Source: JAGOTP01 sp964582475 (GTDB lineage: Bacteria; Patescibacteriota; Patescibacteriia; 2-12-FULL-60-25). From it: a stretch of 64,000 bases of DNA. Below are positions 49,077-58,034 of this stretch, one piece after another. Position numbers and translations under genes: made by a program. The notes beneath the pieces were generated by a model that was given only the letters and a program-made list of their open reading frames with translations, was not told where the DNA came from and did no database searches. Every line of letters begins with the position of its first letter. The first letter of the stretch is position 1. Where the stretch lies: assembly GCA_964582475.1 (NCBI GenBank), contig CAZOQS010000002.1, forward strand, positions 1 through 64,000, given 5' to 3'.

Positions 49077-52000
49077 ATGCGTTCTTTCTTCTCGCGTGCG
49101 TGCACCTTCCTTGCGCTTGGTTTGATTGTGTTCGGTGGACTGCTTCCGGCGGTTGCTGTGCATGCTCAGCAAACGCCTATTCGCGCTCCGGCTCAGCGGG
49201 GAATCGGTGCGCAAGAGCGAGGAGTGACTGACTACATCTCGGGTCTTGCGGGAGCCGCATACAGTAGGGTTACGGGTGAACCGATGTCGGAGAATGCAGA
49301 GAACGCGTGGAGCGCTACACGCAACGACGCCCAGGTAACATCGCGTGATCCAGTTACAGGACGTATTACGGGGATGACTCCAACGACGGGTTTTTTGGAT
49401 GCATTAACGGCTCGACTGATGGGATTCTTGGCCCTGCTCATGGGGCTGATTGTCTCGTTCTTGGGTAAGGTGATCGCATTGCTCGTGAATGTGTTGCTTG
49501 GGTTTCTCAGCTATAACGGATTCGCGGATGCGCCACCGGTGGTGATTGGTTGGAGGATTGTGCGCGATCTGGTCAACATGTTCTTTATCGTGATTTTGAT
49601 CTTCTCTTCGTATGCAACGATTCTCGGATGGAAAACAAATGAACTGCACGTAAAAAATGTATTACCAAAAGTCTTGCTGGCTGCGGTGTTAGTCAACTTC
49701 TCTAAGACGATCGTCGCGTTGCTGATCGATGCTTCTCAGGTGGTGATGTTGACCTTCGTCAACGCCTTTGCGGCGATTGGGGCAGGAAACTTCACGAATG
49801 CTCTACACTTGCCGCTCATCGCACAGTCGAGTTACGCCAGTCAATTAGAAGCAAGCGTGAGTTCGACCGCCCAATCAGTAGCAACGAACGGGGCTGGTCA
49901 GGTCGTGTTTGATATTCTGCTGGCTTCAGCCCTGCAGATCTTCCTTTTGATTATCGCGATAGGCGTCATGTTGATGATGGTGGTGTTCGTGGTGGCTCGT
50001 ATCGTCGGTCTCTGGATGTTGTTGATTTTTTCTCCGATTCCCTTCTTGGCCGATGCGCTTCCGGGATCCATGAAGAAGGTGTTCGGCAAACAGGTGGAAG
50101 ACTTCTGGCCCCGCTTAACGGGGCTTTTGACGGGTGGCCCGATCATGGCGTTTTGGTTGTGGCTCACATTTGCGACACTGTCAGCACAAGGCGCGGATGA
50201 ACGCTTAGGACTGTTTACGAATACCCAAGCAGCAAACTATGGGCCAGGGGCGGTCGCAAACGCGTTCCAGATCGGTCAAGACGCTACGAGCGCTTTTATT
50301 ACGCGTATTGGTAATGCCCAGGGACTGGGATCCTACATTATTGCTGTCGCTATGATGATGATGGGTCTGGAGGCGGCCATGGCAGCAGCCGAATCGGTTA
50401 AGGAAACGGGGGGCGGTCTCATGAAGGCTATCGGGAACAAGTCAAAAGATTACGCTTCGCGTGCAGCTCGCTTCACCGCATACGGAGCGGCGGCGGGTGG
50501 TGCAGTTTTGGCAGGTCGGGGTGTGTCCGCGACGGCTGGGCTTGTTGATCGGAAATATGATGTTCGTGGAGGGGTAGCGGGTTGGGCGCGTAGAAAGATT
50601 CCATTAGCAGGCAGAAGCGATTGGTTGCGCAAGCAGGAAACATTTAATCGTGAGAACAATATTAAGCGTGCCGCTGAAAAGTCCAAGATCTTGAACGATC
50701 CATACGCGTCTAAGGAGGCGAAGGACGCAGAATACCAGAGAATCAGAGATAGCTTCGAGTTGTTTGGCGGCCCAGTTGATAAGCGTGTCAATGCAGATCA
50801 GGCATTGAAGATCGCGAATAACGAAAAAGCATTCGATACGGAGTTGAAGCCGGCGAAGGAAGGGGTGAAGGCTGGCGTTGAGGCCTCGACGAAGGGTGAT
50901 AAAGTGGTTGCAAAACGCGTTTCTGATCGCTTTGGGAAGCAGGAGTCAACGAGCCGTCGTCTCGCTGAGTATGAGCGTGCAAAATCGCTTATTGATGGGA
51001 CATCGCAGGAAGCAATCGACAAGCGTCAGCAAATTGAGGATGCGGTGAAGAAGATTAACAAAGAAAATCCGCACCTTATTACAAAAGAAGAAGAGCGTAA
51101 GAAGCAGATGTCGGAAGTACGACAGAACTTCGGTTCGTTGGACCAGGATGCGAAGGCAAACTTTGAGGTGCTGAAGAACTTTGCTGCGGATGGGGCATTC
51201 AAGACGGATGCGAATGGCAGAGTTACGATGGGGGACACAGCGGCGATTCGCGCGACGCAGAAGAAGCTCACAGGAAATGACCGTAAAAACTTCGACTCGT
51301 TGGTCAGTTACGTCAAAGAAAGCAGGAACGGTGTCGACACCAAGACACTAGCGAAATTGTCCGTTGAGCAGGATGCGAATGACCAGCGTCGTATTTTCCA
51401 AGCAGACACGGACGGTGCAGGAAAGATCACAGGTGGAAAGTTTGTGATGAGCGAGACACGGCAAGAGGCGGTCAATAATGTGACAAGGGATTTCTCAGCG
51501 GGTAATCAGGGAGCCTGGTTGACAACCGAGGAGGTGGATCACCTTGATCGACCAACGGTGACGGACGTTAAAGCGACGGAGTTGGTGAACGCTGCGAAGA
51601 CAGTCGGCGTGTCGCAGGCGGTGCAGAACGTTGGAAGTGGAGCGAGTGCAAGCGAGGCTCCAACCATGCGCGCTGCGGCCGTGAACTCGATCGCAAAAAG
51701 TACAGCTGTAGGACTTGGTGGAGCGAATAGCTACCTAAACGAACCGCGAACCTACCAAGATGCAGCTGGGAATGACGTAACCAAGACGAACGCCGAGATT
51801 TTGCGGGATAAGAATGTTCCAGCGAACGTACAGGCACGTGCTGCCGCGGCCTATCAGAGTAAAGTGGATGAGGTCTTGCCGATCTTGAATGGAATGGAAG
51901 AGTTGAGCGGTGATGAGCAGATTGAATTCATGGCAGCTATGGGTCAGAGCAATGTTGGTCAGGCGTTGAACAGCAATTTGATGAGAGATCCTGAGACGAA

Positions 52001-52484
52001 GGCGGCTGCACAAAAGTTGAAGATGACAGTCAACGAAAATTCGGAGCGCGTGAAGGAATATTTCTCGAGTGTGGATGAGCAGACGAAGCAAGATTACGAT
52101 GACTTCAGGCAGTACACGGAATATGAAAAGAAGATGAATGCGACGCCAGAAGGACAGGCGGAAGTAGCAGGTAACCAGAGATTGCAGACGGCAGATGCGG
52201 ACTTCCGTGCAGAATACTTCAGGCAGACACCTGGCGCCGAGCGATCATACAATGAGTATGTCCGTAGCGAAGGGGCGAAGGCGAGAGTTGAACCAAAGCA
52301 CCTTGAACAGGGAGGAGAAGCATTCAATAAGTCGTATTCGAAGTATGTGAAGTACGACAATGCACGTTCCGCGATTAACCAGTTCAATAGTAATGGAGGC
52401 AAGGGGTCTAATTCGGCAGGCCGCAATCGTGGAGGCGGCGGAGGTGGTCGTCGTGGCGGAGGCGGTGGAGCCCCAACCACTTAA
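49077..52484 (+). CDS. TrbL/VirB6-like membrane protein with giant soluble tail
   Basis: A 1135-residue protein. A signal-like first helix (1 to about 30) is followed by a membrane domain (about 110-450) with at least six strongly hydrophobic helices ('LLMGLIVSFLGKVIALLVNV', 'IGVMLMMVVFVVARIVGLWM', 'LLIFSPIPFLADALPGSMKK'), resembling the TrbL/VirB6 channel component. An alanine-rich segment ('FTAYGAAAGGAVLAGRG') leads to a charged, helical tail of about 630 residues, ending in a Gly/Arg-rich stretch. In CPR genomes such proteins start an operon with PrgI and VirB4. A role in DNA or protein transport is inferred from that context. Confidence 0.75.
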   Translation: MRSFFSRACTFLALGLIVFGGLLPAVAVHAQQTPIRAPAQRGIGAQERGVTDYISGLAGAAYSRVTGEPMSENAENAWSATRNDAQVTSRDPVTGRITGMTPTTGFLDALTARLMGFLALLMGLIVSFLGKVIALLVNVLLGFLSYNGFADAPPVVIGWRIVRDLVNMFFIVILIFSSYATILGWKTNELHVKNVLPKVLLAAVLVNFSKTIVALLIDASQVVMLTFVNAFAAIGAGNFTNALHLPLIAQSSYASQLEASVSSTAQSVATNGAGQVVFDILLASALQIFLLIIAIGVMLMMVVFVVARIVGLWMLLIFSPIPFLADALPGSMKKVFGKQVEDFWPRLTGLLTGGPIMAFWLWLTFATLSAQGADERLGLFTNTQAANYGPGAVANAFQIGQDATSAFITRIGNAQGLGSYIIAVAMMMMGLEAAMAAAESVKETGGGLMKAIGNKSKDYASRAARFTAYGAAAGGAVLAGRGVSATAGLVDRKYDVRGGVAGWARRKIPLAGRSDWLRKQETFNRENNIKRAAEKSKILNDPYASKEAKDAEYQRIRDSFELFGGPVDKRVNADQALKIANNEKAFDTELKPAKEGVKAGVEASTKGDKVVAKRVSDRFGKQESTSRRLAEYERAKSLIDGTSQEAIDKRQQIEDAVKKINKENPHLITKEEERKKQMSEVRQNFGSLDQDAKANFEVLKNFAADGAFKTDANGRVTMGDTAAIRATQKKLTGNDRKNFDSLVSYVKESRNGVDTKTLAKLSVEQDANDQRRIFQADTDGAGKITGGKFVMSETRQEAVNNVTRDFSAGNQGAWLTTEEVDHLDRPTVTDVKATELVNAAKTVGVSQAVQNVGSGASASEAPTMRAAAVNSIAKSTAVGLGGANSYLNEPRTYQDAAGNDVTKTNAEILRDKNVPANVQARAAAAYQSKVDEVLPILNGMEELSGDEQIEFMAAMGQSNVGQALNSNLMRDPETKAAAQKLKMTVNENSERVKEYFSSVDEQTKQDYDDFRQYTEYEKKMNATPEGQAEVAGNQRLQTADADFRAEYFRQTPGAERSYNEYVRSEGAKARVEPKHLEQGGEAFNKSYSKYVKYDNARSAINQFNSNGGKGSNSAGRNRGGGGGGRRGGGGGAPTT

Positions 52485-52500
52485 TCCACTTTGAACTTCT

Positions 52501-54123
52501 ATGGATTCGATTGAATGGAACCGTGGCTACAAGAAATCGCCCCAGATTGTACAGGAGTACTTTCTGGATTCGGCATCCGGCGAGAATGAAGACAAGGCGC
52601 AAGAATTACTCGCCTTGGATAACGATGCCTGGGACCGCGTTTCGGATCCCGCCTGGGTTCTCATCTTCAACGGAATGACGAAGCAGGAATTCCGTGAGGA
52701 GGTTAAAAAAGTGGCAGGGGAACATAACCCGGACGAAGTAGAGCGAATCTTATTGCAGTACCTTGTCTATCCACTCGCAGACATGGTGCCTTGGGACGTG
52801 GAAGCGCGTCTCCAAGAGCTTGGGATCCCCGCACCGCAGCTGCAGTCGATGTTCCGTATTTCGCTTCGACCAATGTCGTATGGAGCGGCGGCGCGTCGGA
52901 TTGCGACGAATGCGAAGTTGAGCGTTCTGACAGAAGAGGTTGCTCGTCGCATGCGTGAGATCTTGGTTTCGTATTTGAAAGATGTTCGTTCGTTGGACCA
53001 GGTAAAACAGGCGCTGCAACAATCTCAGCAAGAAGGGGGTCTTGGTTTCTCGCGTGAACAGGCAGATCAATTTGTGGATGAGCTCGAGAAGCTTCAGAAC
53101 TCGGTTGATATTCTGTCTGAACAGGAATATGCCGAGTGGTATTCCAATTTCCAACGGGAAGCAAACTCGAAGCTCTTTGAAGAAACCGCGCCTCAGGCAA
53201 GGGTCCCAACCACGACAACGACCATGAGTGAAGAAGGCGTTCCGGTTATCCGTGGCAGTAGCAGTATGGATAACTACGATGATCTTCTAGAGGTTGCGAT
53301 CGAGGATACCGTACAAAAGCTGACGGTCGCCGGTTTGGATGACTATCTCTTGAAGCGGTTACGGAATATCATCTCGACTCGTCTTCGAGATGTTCGGAAT
53401 CAAATTCAAGTAAAGGAGGTATTAGCGCGTGATTCAAAAATTGGGGGACTTGATCGTCATCCAGAAGAAGCCGATGCGATGGCGAAAGTGATTGAGGAGT
53501 CGTATGCATCTCACCGTGAGGCGCTCACAGCCGCAGAGCAGCAGCGGATCGAGCGCATGAAGCAGGCGCAGGATGAAAAGCGCGAAGTCCGCCGAAAAGA
53601 AGAAAGCGATTCACATGCCGAGTGGTACCGGCAGAAGATTCAAGCAGCGAATCCTTGGGCAGCGGCGCTTGAAGCACAGAAGTCAGGTCAGCCGCAACCG
53701 GCTGGCCAAGGAGTTTGGCCACAGGCGGGTTCAGCCGGGGCGATTAACGCTGATGCAAACGCACGTCCGGCGATCGATTCCATTCGTCCACCGGTGCGTC
53801 TGACGAGTTTGGGGAACGAATTGGGCGGATTAACGCTGGCGGAATTCCGTCGCATTGCCAAATCGCCCGAAGAGGCGATGGAGCGCTTGTGGCAGAAGCT
53901 CGAAACCCTGAAGCAGGAATCCTACGAGAGCTGGCAAGAAGGTGCACAGGCTTGGCGTCAGTCTCCGCTCCAGCAGCAGTATCTCCAGTTAGTGACGCAA
54001 AGCTTCTCCTCTGGACGTCCTGTCGCAGAGATTGCACGTGAGTGGCATGAGAAAGATCCAAACCAGCCAACCGCGGAAGAGATCGGGGCTATCTTGTTGA
54101 TCAATAATCGCTTGAACGTCTAA
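52501..54123 (+). CDS. Secretion-operon soluble protein with internal duplication, unknown
   Basis: A 540-residue acidic, helical, soluble protein. Two copies of a roughly 60-residue module are visible. Copy one (about 139-197) has 'RMREILVSYLKDVRSLDQVK' and 'GGLGFSREQADQFVDELE'; copy two (about 274-333) has 'RLRNIISTRLRDVRNQIQVK' and 'IGGLDRHPEEADAMAKVIEE'. A charged coiled-coil stretch (about 333-390) and a C-terminal helical domain follow. It lies 16 bases after the TrbL-like gene and 4 bases before prgI, so it is probably a cytoplasmic part or substrate of that apparatus. No family recognised. Confidence 0.7.
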   Translation: MDSIEWNRGYKKSPQIVQEYFLDSASGENEDKAQELLALDNDAWDRVSDPAWVLIFNGMTKQEFREEVKKVAGEHNPDEVERILLQYLVYPLADMVPWDVEARLQELGIPAPQLQSMFRISLRPMSYGAAARRIATNAKLSVLTEEVARRMREILVSYLKDVRSLDQVKQALQQSQQEGGLGFSREQADQFVDELEKLQNSVDILSEQEYAEWYSNFQREANSKLFEETAPQARVPTTTTTMSEEGVPVIRGSSSMDNYDDLLEVAIEDTVQKLTVAGLDDYLLKRLRNIISTRLRDVRNQIQVKEVLARDSKIGGLDRHPEEADAMAKVIEESYASHREALTAAEQQRIERMKQAQDEKREVRRKEESDSHAEWYRQKIQAANPWAAALEAQKSGQPQPAGQGVWPQAGSAGAINADANARPAIDSIRPPVRLTSLGNELGGLTLAEFRRIAKSPEEAMERLWQKLETLKQESYESWQEGAQAWRQSPLQQQYLQLVTQSFSSGRPVAEIAREWHEKDPNQPTAEEIGAILLINNRLNV

Positions 54124-54127
54124 TCGT

Positions 54128-54580
54128 ATGCCAGATAAATACGTTGTTCCGCAGTTCATCGATAACGAGGATAAAATTCTTGGGCCAATTACGGTTCGCC
54201 AATTTTTGGTGCTTATGGCGGCAACGGCTGCCTTGTTCATCAGCTATAAATTAGCGCCGTCAATGTTGGTCTTCGTGCTGCTGGCGTTGTTGATTTGTGG
54301 CCTGGCCGGAACATTTGGATTTTTAAAAATTCATACACAGCCCTTCCATCTGTTCTTTATCAACTTCCTGGCCTCACAGATTCGTCCAGGTCTGCGCGTC
54401 TGGGACAAGGAGCTCACGAATGATCAGCTGCTGGAGTTTATGAGTCTCGATAAGGTGACGGGTGCCGAAGTGGAAGTCCGGAATGTAAAAGAGCGCCCGA
54501 CATCTTCACGTCTACGCGATCTCACTCTGGTCGTAAACACGGGGGGAGTGTATAAACCAGATGATGATCCGTCCTTTTGA
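54128..54580 (+). CDS. PrgI family protein
   Basis: A 150-residue protein with the PrgI pattern: 'VPQFIDNEDKILGPITVRQF' followed by two membrane helices (about 28-46 and 48-66) and a soluble tail. PrgI is a small membrane component of Gram-positive-type conjugation systems (VirB3-like role) and normally precedes the VirB4 ATPase. It starts 4 bases after the preceding gene. Confidence 0.88.
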   Translation: MPDKYVVPQFIDNEDKILGPITVRQFLVLMAATAALFISYKLAPSMLVFVLLALLICGLAGTFGFLKIHTQPFHLFFINFLASQIRPGLRVWDKELTNDQLLEFMSLDKVTGAEVEVRNVKERPTSSRLRDLTLVVNTGGVYKPDDDPSF

Positions 54581-54588
54581 TCCTTTGT

Positions 54589-55257
54589 ATGTCTAAGCAT
54601 ATTTCCAAGCCCGGGGTCCCCACGCAGCGTTTTCTTGATATCGCGGAAATCCGAGAGGATGCAGTTATTTTGAAAGATGGAACGTTGCGAGCCGTCTTGC
54701 TCGTGTCGAGTATTAACTTTGCGCTGAAGTCGATGGATGAACAGCAAGCGATTGTGCAGGCGTACATGCAGTTCGTGAACAGTATCGATTTTCCCGTGCA
54801 GATTGTGATTCAGTCGCGCCGCATGAATATCGATCCGTATATTCGCCAACTGAATGATCAAGAGAAAAAGATTGGAAACGAGCTGTTGAAACGTCAGATT
54901 AGAGACTACCGTGATTTCATTAAACAGCTCATTCATTTGGGCGATATCATGCAGAAGCGGTTTTATATTGTGGTGCCATTGAATCCGGCGACCGTGCAAT
55001 CAAAAGGCTTCTGGCAACGGTTGAAAGAGATCTTCACGCCAACGCTCGCGATGAAATTTGCCGAAGAACGCTTCAAGAAACAAAAGTTTGAATTGGAACT
55101 GCGTGTGAACCAAGTGAGTGGGGGATTAGGATCGATGTCGTTGAGCGCCGTGCAGCTGGATACACAAAGTTTGATTGAATTATTTTATAACGTGTACAAC
55201 CCGGACTTGTACGAAGCGCAGCCGTTGGTGGATATTGGAAAATTGCAGGTCGATTAA
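54589..55257 (+). CDS. VirB4/TraC N-terminal-like protein
   Basis: A 222-residue soluble protein. ATG 54589 lies 8 bases after the prgI stop. The N-terminal half ('TQRFLDIAEIREDAVILKDG', 'VLLVSSINFALKSMDEQQ') resembles the N-terminal domain of TraC/VirB4-type proteins, here as a separate polypeptide without an ATPase. A basic central helix and a loop ending 'VQLDTQSLIELFYNVYNPDL' follow. It probably works with the VirB4 ATPase at 60603, from which it is now separated by four inserted genes. Confidence 0.78.
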   Translation: MSKHISKPGVPTQRFLDIAEIREDAVILKDGTLRAVLLVSSINFALKSMDEQQAIVQAYMQFVNSIDFPVQIVIQSRRMNIDPYIRQLNDQEKKIGNELLKRQIRDYRDFIKQLIHLGDIMQKRFYIVVPLNPATVQSKGFWQRLKEIFTPTLAMKFAEERFKKQKFELELRVNQVSGGLGSMSLSAVQLDTQSLIELFYNVYNPDLYEAQPLVDIGKLQVD

Positions 55258-55280
55258 TCAGACATAGTAAGCATAAAACG

Positions 55281-55313
55281 CAAACGACCCCAACGAGAGA
55301 ATCGTTTGGGGTC
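55281..55313 (-). terminator. Terminator of cassette gene D (and of the secretion operon 5' half)
   Basis: CGACCCCAACGA and TCGTTTGGGGTCG (one bulged T) form a hairpin. Read on the minus strand it is followed by TTTGCGTTTTATG. It lies about 75 bases past the stop of the gene at 55388. Confidence 0.75.
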
Positions 55314-55387
55314 GAGCTTTGGGTTTGCAGCGAGATGTCAGTCGCGATCACGGCGCACACACGTGAGCGACTCGAAGCTGCGGAAGG

Positions 55388-56722
55388 CTAGGGACGGAAC
55401 GAAGGCGGAGCGACTCGCGCGAGGCATGCAGCCTGCGCGTCGGGGCTGATCGCCGTCCCGAAGGGCGGAGCACACGTGCGCCAGGCACGGGTGCAGAGTT
55501 CGATCTGCGCCGCTTCCGTGTTCGGGCGAGGGGCCCGGCAGTGGAAGGACGGCCGCGCCTCGTGCGGCAACTGGCAGTCGATGTACCGTGCCTGCTCTGT
55601 CGGGGGGAGCTGGTCCAGCGCCTGGGGCAGGAGGCAGACCGCGGGGACATCCGGGGGATGTCCCAGGCGCGTCGGTTCGCGCCTGACGACCTGCGACACG
55701 AGGAACGCGCCGAAGCCGATGACGACAGCGCCCAGCAGCAGACGGAGCTCGAGGCTCGAGCGTGACCGCGTGCGGTAGACCGTCTCCGGAGGAGGAATGT
55801 CCTCGTCGACCGGGTACGGCGCCTCGATCACGGGCGTCTTGGGCGGGGGCGGGAGTCGCAACCGCGGGGGTTCTTCGGACGAGAAGAGCTCGTCCTTCGG
55901 CGTCGTGACCGGGGGGTCGGGGCTGTCGGGGACAGGGTACTCGATCGCCTGCTCGGCGACCTTGAGGTCGAGTACGTCCTCATCCGGATCCGGTGCGGCG
56001 TCCTGATTCTCCTGCGCGAGGGCAGCCCAGAGCGAGCCCTCGGCATCAGCGGGCGGAACGTTGTCCACGAGCGGGGCCCGGGGGGTCGGTTCCACTTCTT
56101 CCCCGCCCAGCCAGGCGCTCATCCCGTCGAGTTCGTCCTTGCCGGTGAGCGCGGGCTTGTCGTCACCGAGGTCGAACGCCTCGTAGACGGGAGGGGCGGG
56201 AGGAGAGACCGGCTCCACCGAGGTCGGAGCCGCCCTCGCCGCTTCGGGCGGGGCGTACCCCGCGAACGTCGTCCGATCGGGAATCGGCTCGGGTTCGGGG
56301 CCCGACGGCGGAACGATCAGGTCGTCCCGGAGCGTCCCAGGAACTCCACCGATCTTCGGCGTCTGGTTCCTGGTGGTCTGCTGGCGCATGAAGTTGTCAC
56401 GTCGCACCCGAGCGCGAGCATCGTGCTCGGCCGCATCCGGGTGGGCGTCGGCGGTCGGCTTGGGGCCGAATTCCCCGAGCGCTGCGTCGTCGCCTCCGTT
56501 GCTGTCGGCGAAGTGCTGCCAGATTGCCGCCTCTTCTGCCAGTGTGCGATCAGGGTGGAGGGGGCGCTGGCCACAGACCTGGATGGCGACATCCAGGCTT
56601 GCGGTCAGGCGGCACAGCACCCAGCTATTTCCCCACTGCTTGAGACGTTCGTTGTATTGAGCGAGAACTTCTTTCTCGCTCGGTGCCGGGACCAGATCCT
56701 CAGGCATTTCCAGTGAATCCAT
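55388..56722 (-). CDS. High-GC cassette gene D: single-pass membrane protein with Pro-rich cytoplasmic arm and Cys-rich outer domain
   Basis: A 444-residue protein with extreme G/C third-position use. A small helical N-terminus (about 15-70) is followed by a long acidic, proline-rich region (about 85-315), one transmembrane helix (about 326-346, 'LELRLLLGAVVIGFGAFLVS') and a C-terminal domain of about 95 residues with six cysteines, likely disulfide-bonded outside the membrane. Positive residues before the helix favour cytoplasmic-in. A GGAGG ribosome binding site precedes ATG 56722. It is divergent from gene E (secreted, Cys-rich), a possible partner. No family recognised. Confidence 0.65.
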   Translation of the reverse strand: MDSLEMPEDLVPAPSEKEVLAQYNERLKQWGNSWVLCRLTASLDVAIQVCGQRPLHPDRTLAEEAAIWQHFADSNGGDDAALGEFGPKPTADAHPDAAEHDARARVRRDNFMRQQTTRNQTPKIGGVPGTLRDDLIVPPSGPEPEPIPDRTTFAGYAPPEAARAAPTSVEPVSPPAPPVYEAFDLGDDKPALTGKDELDGMSAWLGGEEVEPTPRAPLVDNVPPADAEGSLWAALAQENQDAAPDPDEDVLDLKVAEQAIEYPVPDSPDPPVTTPKDELFSSEEPPRLRLPPPPKTPVIEAPYPVDEDIPPPETVYRTRSRSSLELRLLLGAVVIGFGAFLVSQVVRREPTRLGHPPDVPAVCLLPQALDQLPPTEQARYIDCQLPHEARPSFHCRAPRPNTEAAQIELCTRAWRTCAPPFGTAISPDAQAACLARVAPPSFRP

Positions 56723-56834
56723 GCATCCTCCTCGAAAGTGGCGGTCTTGATTGCTAGGTCGATTGTGAAGTGTTTCGTCTCGAACAGAGCCTTTTCCTGT
56801 CAGGGAAGAGGCGAATCCGAAAACGCAACGTCCT

Positions 56835-56864
56835 TGTATAGCACGTTTTACTACAAAAAGTCAA
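56835..56864 (-). promoter_or_regulatory. Promoter of cassette gene D
   Basis: On the minus strand TTGACT (56864-56859), an 18-base spacer and TATACA (56840-56835). A leader of about 105 bases follows, with a GCCTCTTCC/GGAAAAGGC hairpin. The region 56723-57024 holds only this promoter, the gene E promoter and the two leaders. Confidence 0.75.
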
Positions 56865-56895
56865 TAAAACCAGGAGTTCCTTCTTAAAGCGTTGC

Positions 56896-56925
56896 TTGAC
56901 AAAAAGACGAAAATTGGGGTAGGGT
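56896..56925 (+). promoter_or_regulatory. Promoter of cassette gene E
   Basis: TTGACA (56896-56901), an 18-base spacer and TAGGGT (56920-56925). The -35 boxes of genes D and E are 31 bases apart, back to back. The leader (about 95 bases) can pair GGGGTAGGG with CCTACCCC and GTTTCA with TGAAAC. Confidence 0.7.
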
Positions 56926-57024
56926 GACCCCTTCTTTCGCTCGTTTCACTGTCAGGGCTAGATTTCCACCCAAGCGGCCTACCCCGAGATGAAACTCGCG
57001 GGTCGGTCAGAATGAGGCTCAACC

Positions 57025-57708
57025 ATGGTTCGCAAGGTGCTCGGTTTCGGTTTTCTCTGTCTCCTGCTCCTGGTCTCCACGTCGAATGCCTGGGCGCAGA
57101 CCCGGGCGCAGCGCTCGGTCGCGCTGATCGACACGGGGATGCGCGCTGCCCCCGCGGCCCCGCTCACGTGCGGGGGAACGGAGGTCTGCGCGCTGATCGC
57201 GCAGCTCCAGGCGCGGATGGGTACGGCGGAGACGCAGCTCGCTGCGCCCCCGCCCCCCGCTCCCGCGCGGCGACCCGCCATCGTGGCCGTCCGCCGTCCG
57301 GCAGGAGGCCCCCTGGTCCGCCGCGTCGGGGCGCCCATCGTCCGCCGTCCGGTGGCCCCCGCGCCCCCGCGCCCCACCTGCGCCTCCGACGACGAGGGCT
57401 GCCTCTGCAGCGCCCGTCATGGGGTGATGATGGCCGCCCACTCGGGCGAGCCGGCCGTCTGCCGCACGGGTGAGGACGTGTTCCGCACCCTGCTCACCCG
57501 CGTCAACGACGACGAGACCCAGGGTCGGGCGACCGCCCTCCGTCTCGGCACCGCCGCCCAGAGCCTCCCGGGGCTCACGCGCGAGAGCACGATCTGCGAG
57601 CTGATCGCCGCTAACCCCGGCGCCAGCCTCGTGGTTCCGACGGGGTACGACTGCTCCACAGTCGTGACCCGCCTCCAGGCCGCCCAGTCGGCGGCCGGCG
57701 CCCCCTGA
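57025..57708 (+). CDS. High-GC cassette gene E: secreted cysteine-rich protein, unknown
   Basis: A 227-residue exported protein with a signal peptide (1 to about 24, 'VLGFGFLCLLLLVSTSNAWA'). The mature part has a short helical segment with two cysteines ('LTCGGTEVCALIAQLQARMG'), a Pro/Arg/Val-rich linker (about 73-115) and a C-terminal domain with six more cysteines ('CASDDEGCLCSARHG', 'VCRTGED', 'ICELIAANPG', 'YDCSTVV'). The even cysteine count suggests disulfides. GAGG precedes ATG 57025. No family recognised. Confidence 0.65.
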   Translation: MVRKVLGFGFLCLLLLVSTSNAWAQTRAQRSVALIDTGMRAAPAAPLTCGGTEVCALIAQLQARMGTAETQLAAPPPPAPARRPAIVAVRRPAGGPLVRRVGAPIVRRPVAPAPPRPTCASDDEGCLCSARHGVMMAAHSGEPAVCRTGEDVFRTLLTRVNDDETQGRATALRLGTAAQSLPGLTRESTICELIAANPGASLVVPTGYDCSTVVTRLQAAQSAAGAP

Positions 57709-57726
57709 CAGAACCCCTTTCCACTC

Positions 57727-57786
57727 CGACCCCGCTCGAGCCTCCAACTGGACCAAAAATCCACTGGACACTGCTCGACGGGGTCG
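57727..57786 (+). terminator. Terminator-like hairpin of cassette gene E
   Basis: CGACCCCGCTCGAG (57727-57740) pairs with CTCGACGGGGTCG (57774-57786) with one bulge; the loop contains a CCAACTGGA/TCCACTGG-type inner stem. Only a weak T-rich tail follows. Confidence 0.6.
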
Positions 57787-57809
57787 CTGTGCGTTTAAAG
57801 CCTGCTTTA

Positions 57810-57838
57810 TTGACAAAAAAACAATAATTTGATACAAA
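57810..57838 (+). promoter_or_regulatory. Promoter of cassette gene F
   Basis: TTGACA (57810-57815), a 17-base spacer and TACAAA (57833-57838), about 195 bases before the ATG at 58035. Together with the leader below and the gene E terminator it accounts for the gap 57709-58034. Confidence 0.7.
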
Positions 57839-57912
57839 CTCCTGTTCCTTAAAACTCTTTATCTCTTCAGTTATAAACTGGTTTTTGTAAGTTTCGTGTT
57901 TTATTCGTTCGG

Positions 57913-57996
57913 CTGCAGGCAGTATGCAATCGAAATGCATTGTGAATTGCCTGCAGTCGGACGGATAAGGATGCGCGCACTACACCAGACGCATCC
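57913..57996 (+). promoter_or_regulatory. Structured leader of cassette gene F
   Basis: Two hairpins follow each other: CTGCAGGCA / TGCCTGCAG (57913-57956) with an inner ATGCA/TGCAT stem, then GGATGCG / CGCATCC (57969-57996). No known riboswitch class was recognised. Confidence 0.5.
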
Positions 57997-58034
57997 TCCG
58001 AGCCGGCTTCTCAAAGAAAGCGAGTCGTAAGTCA

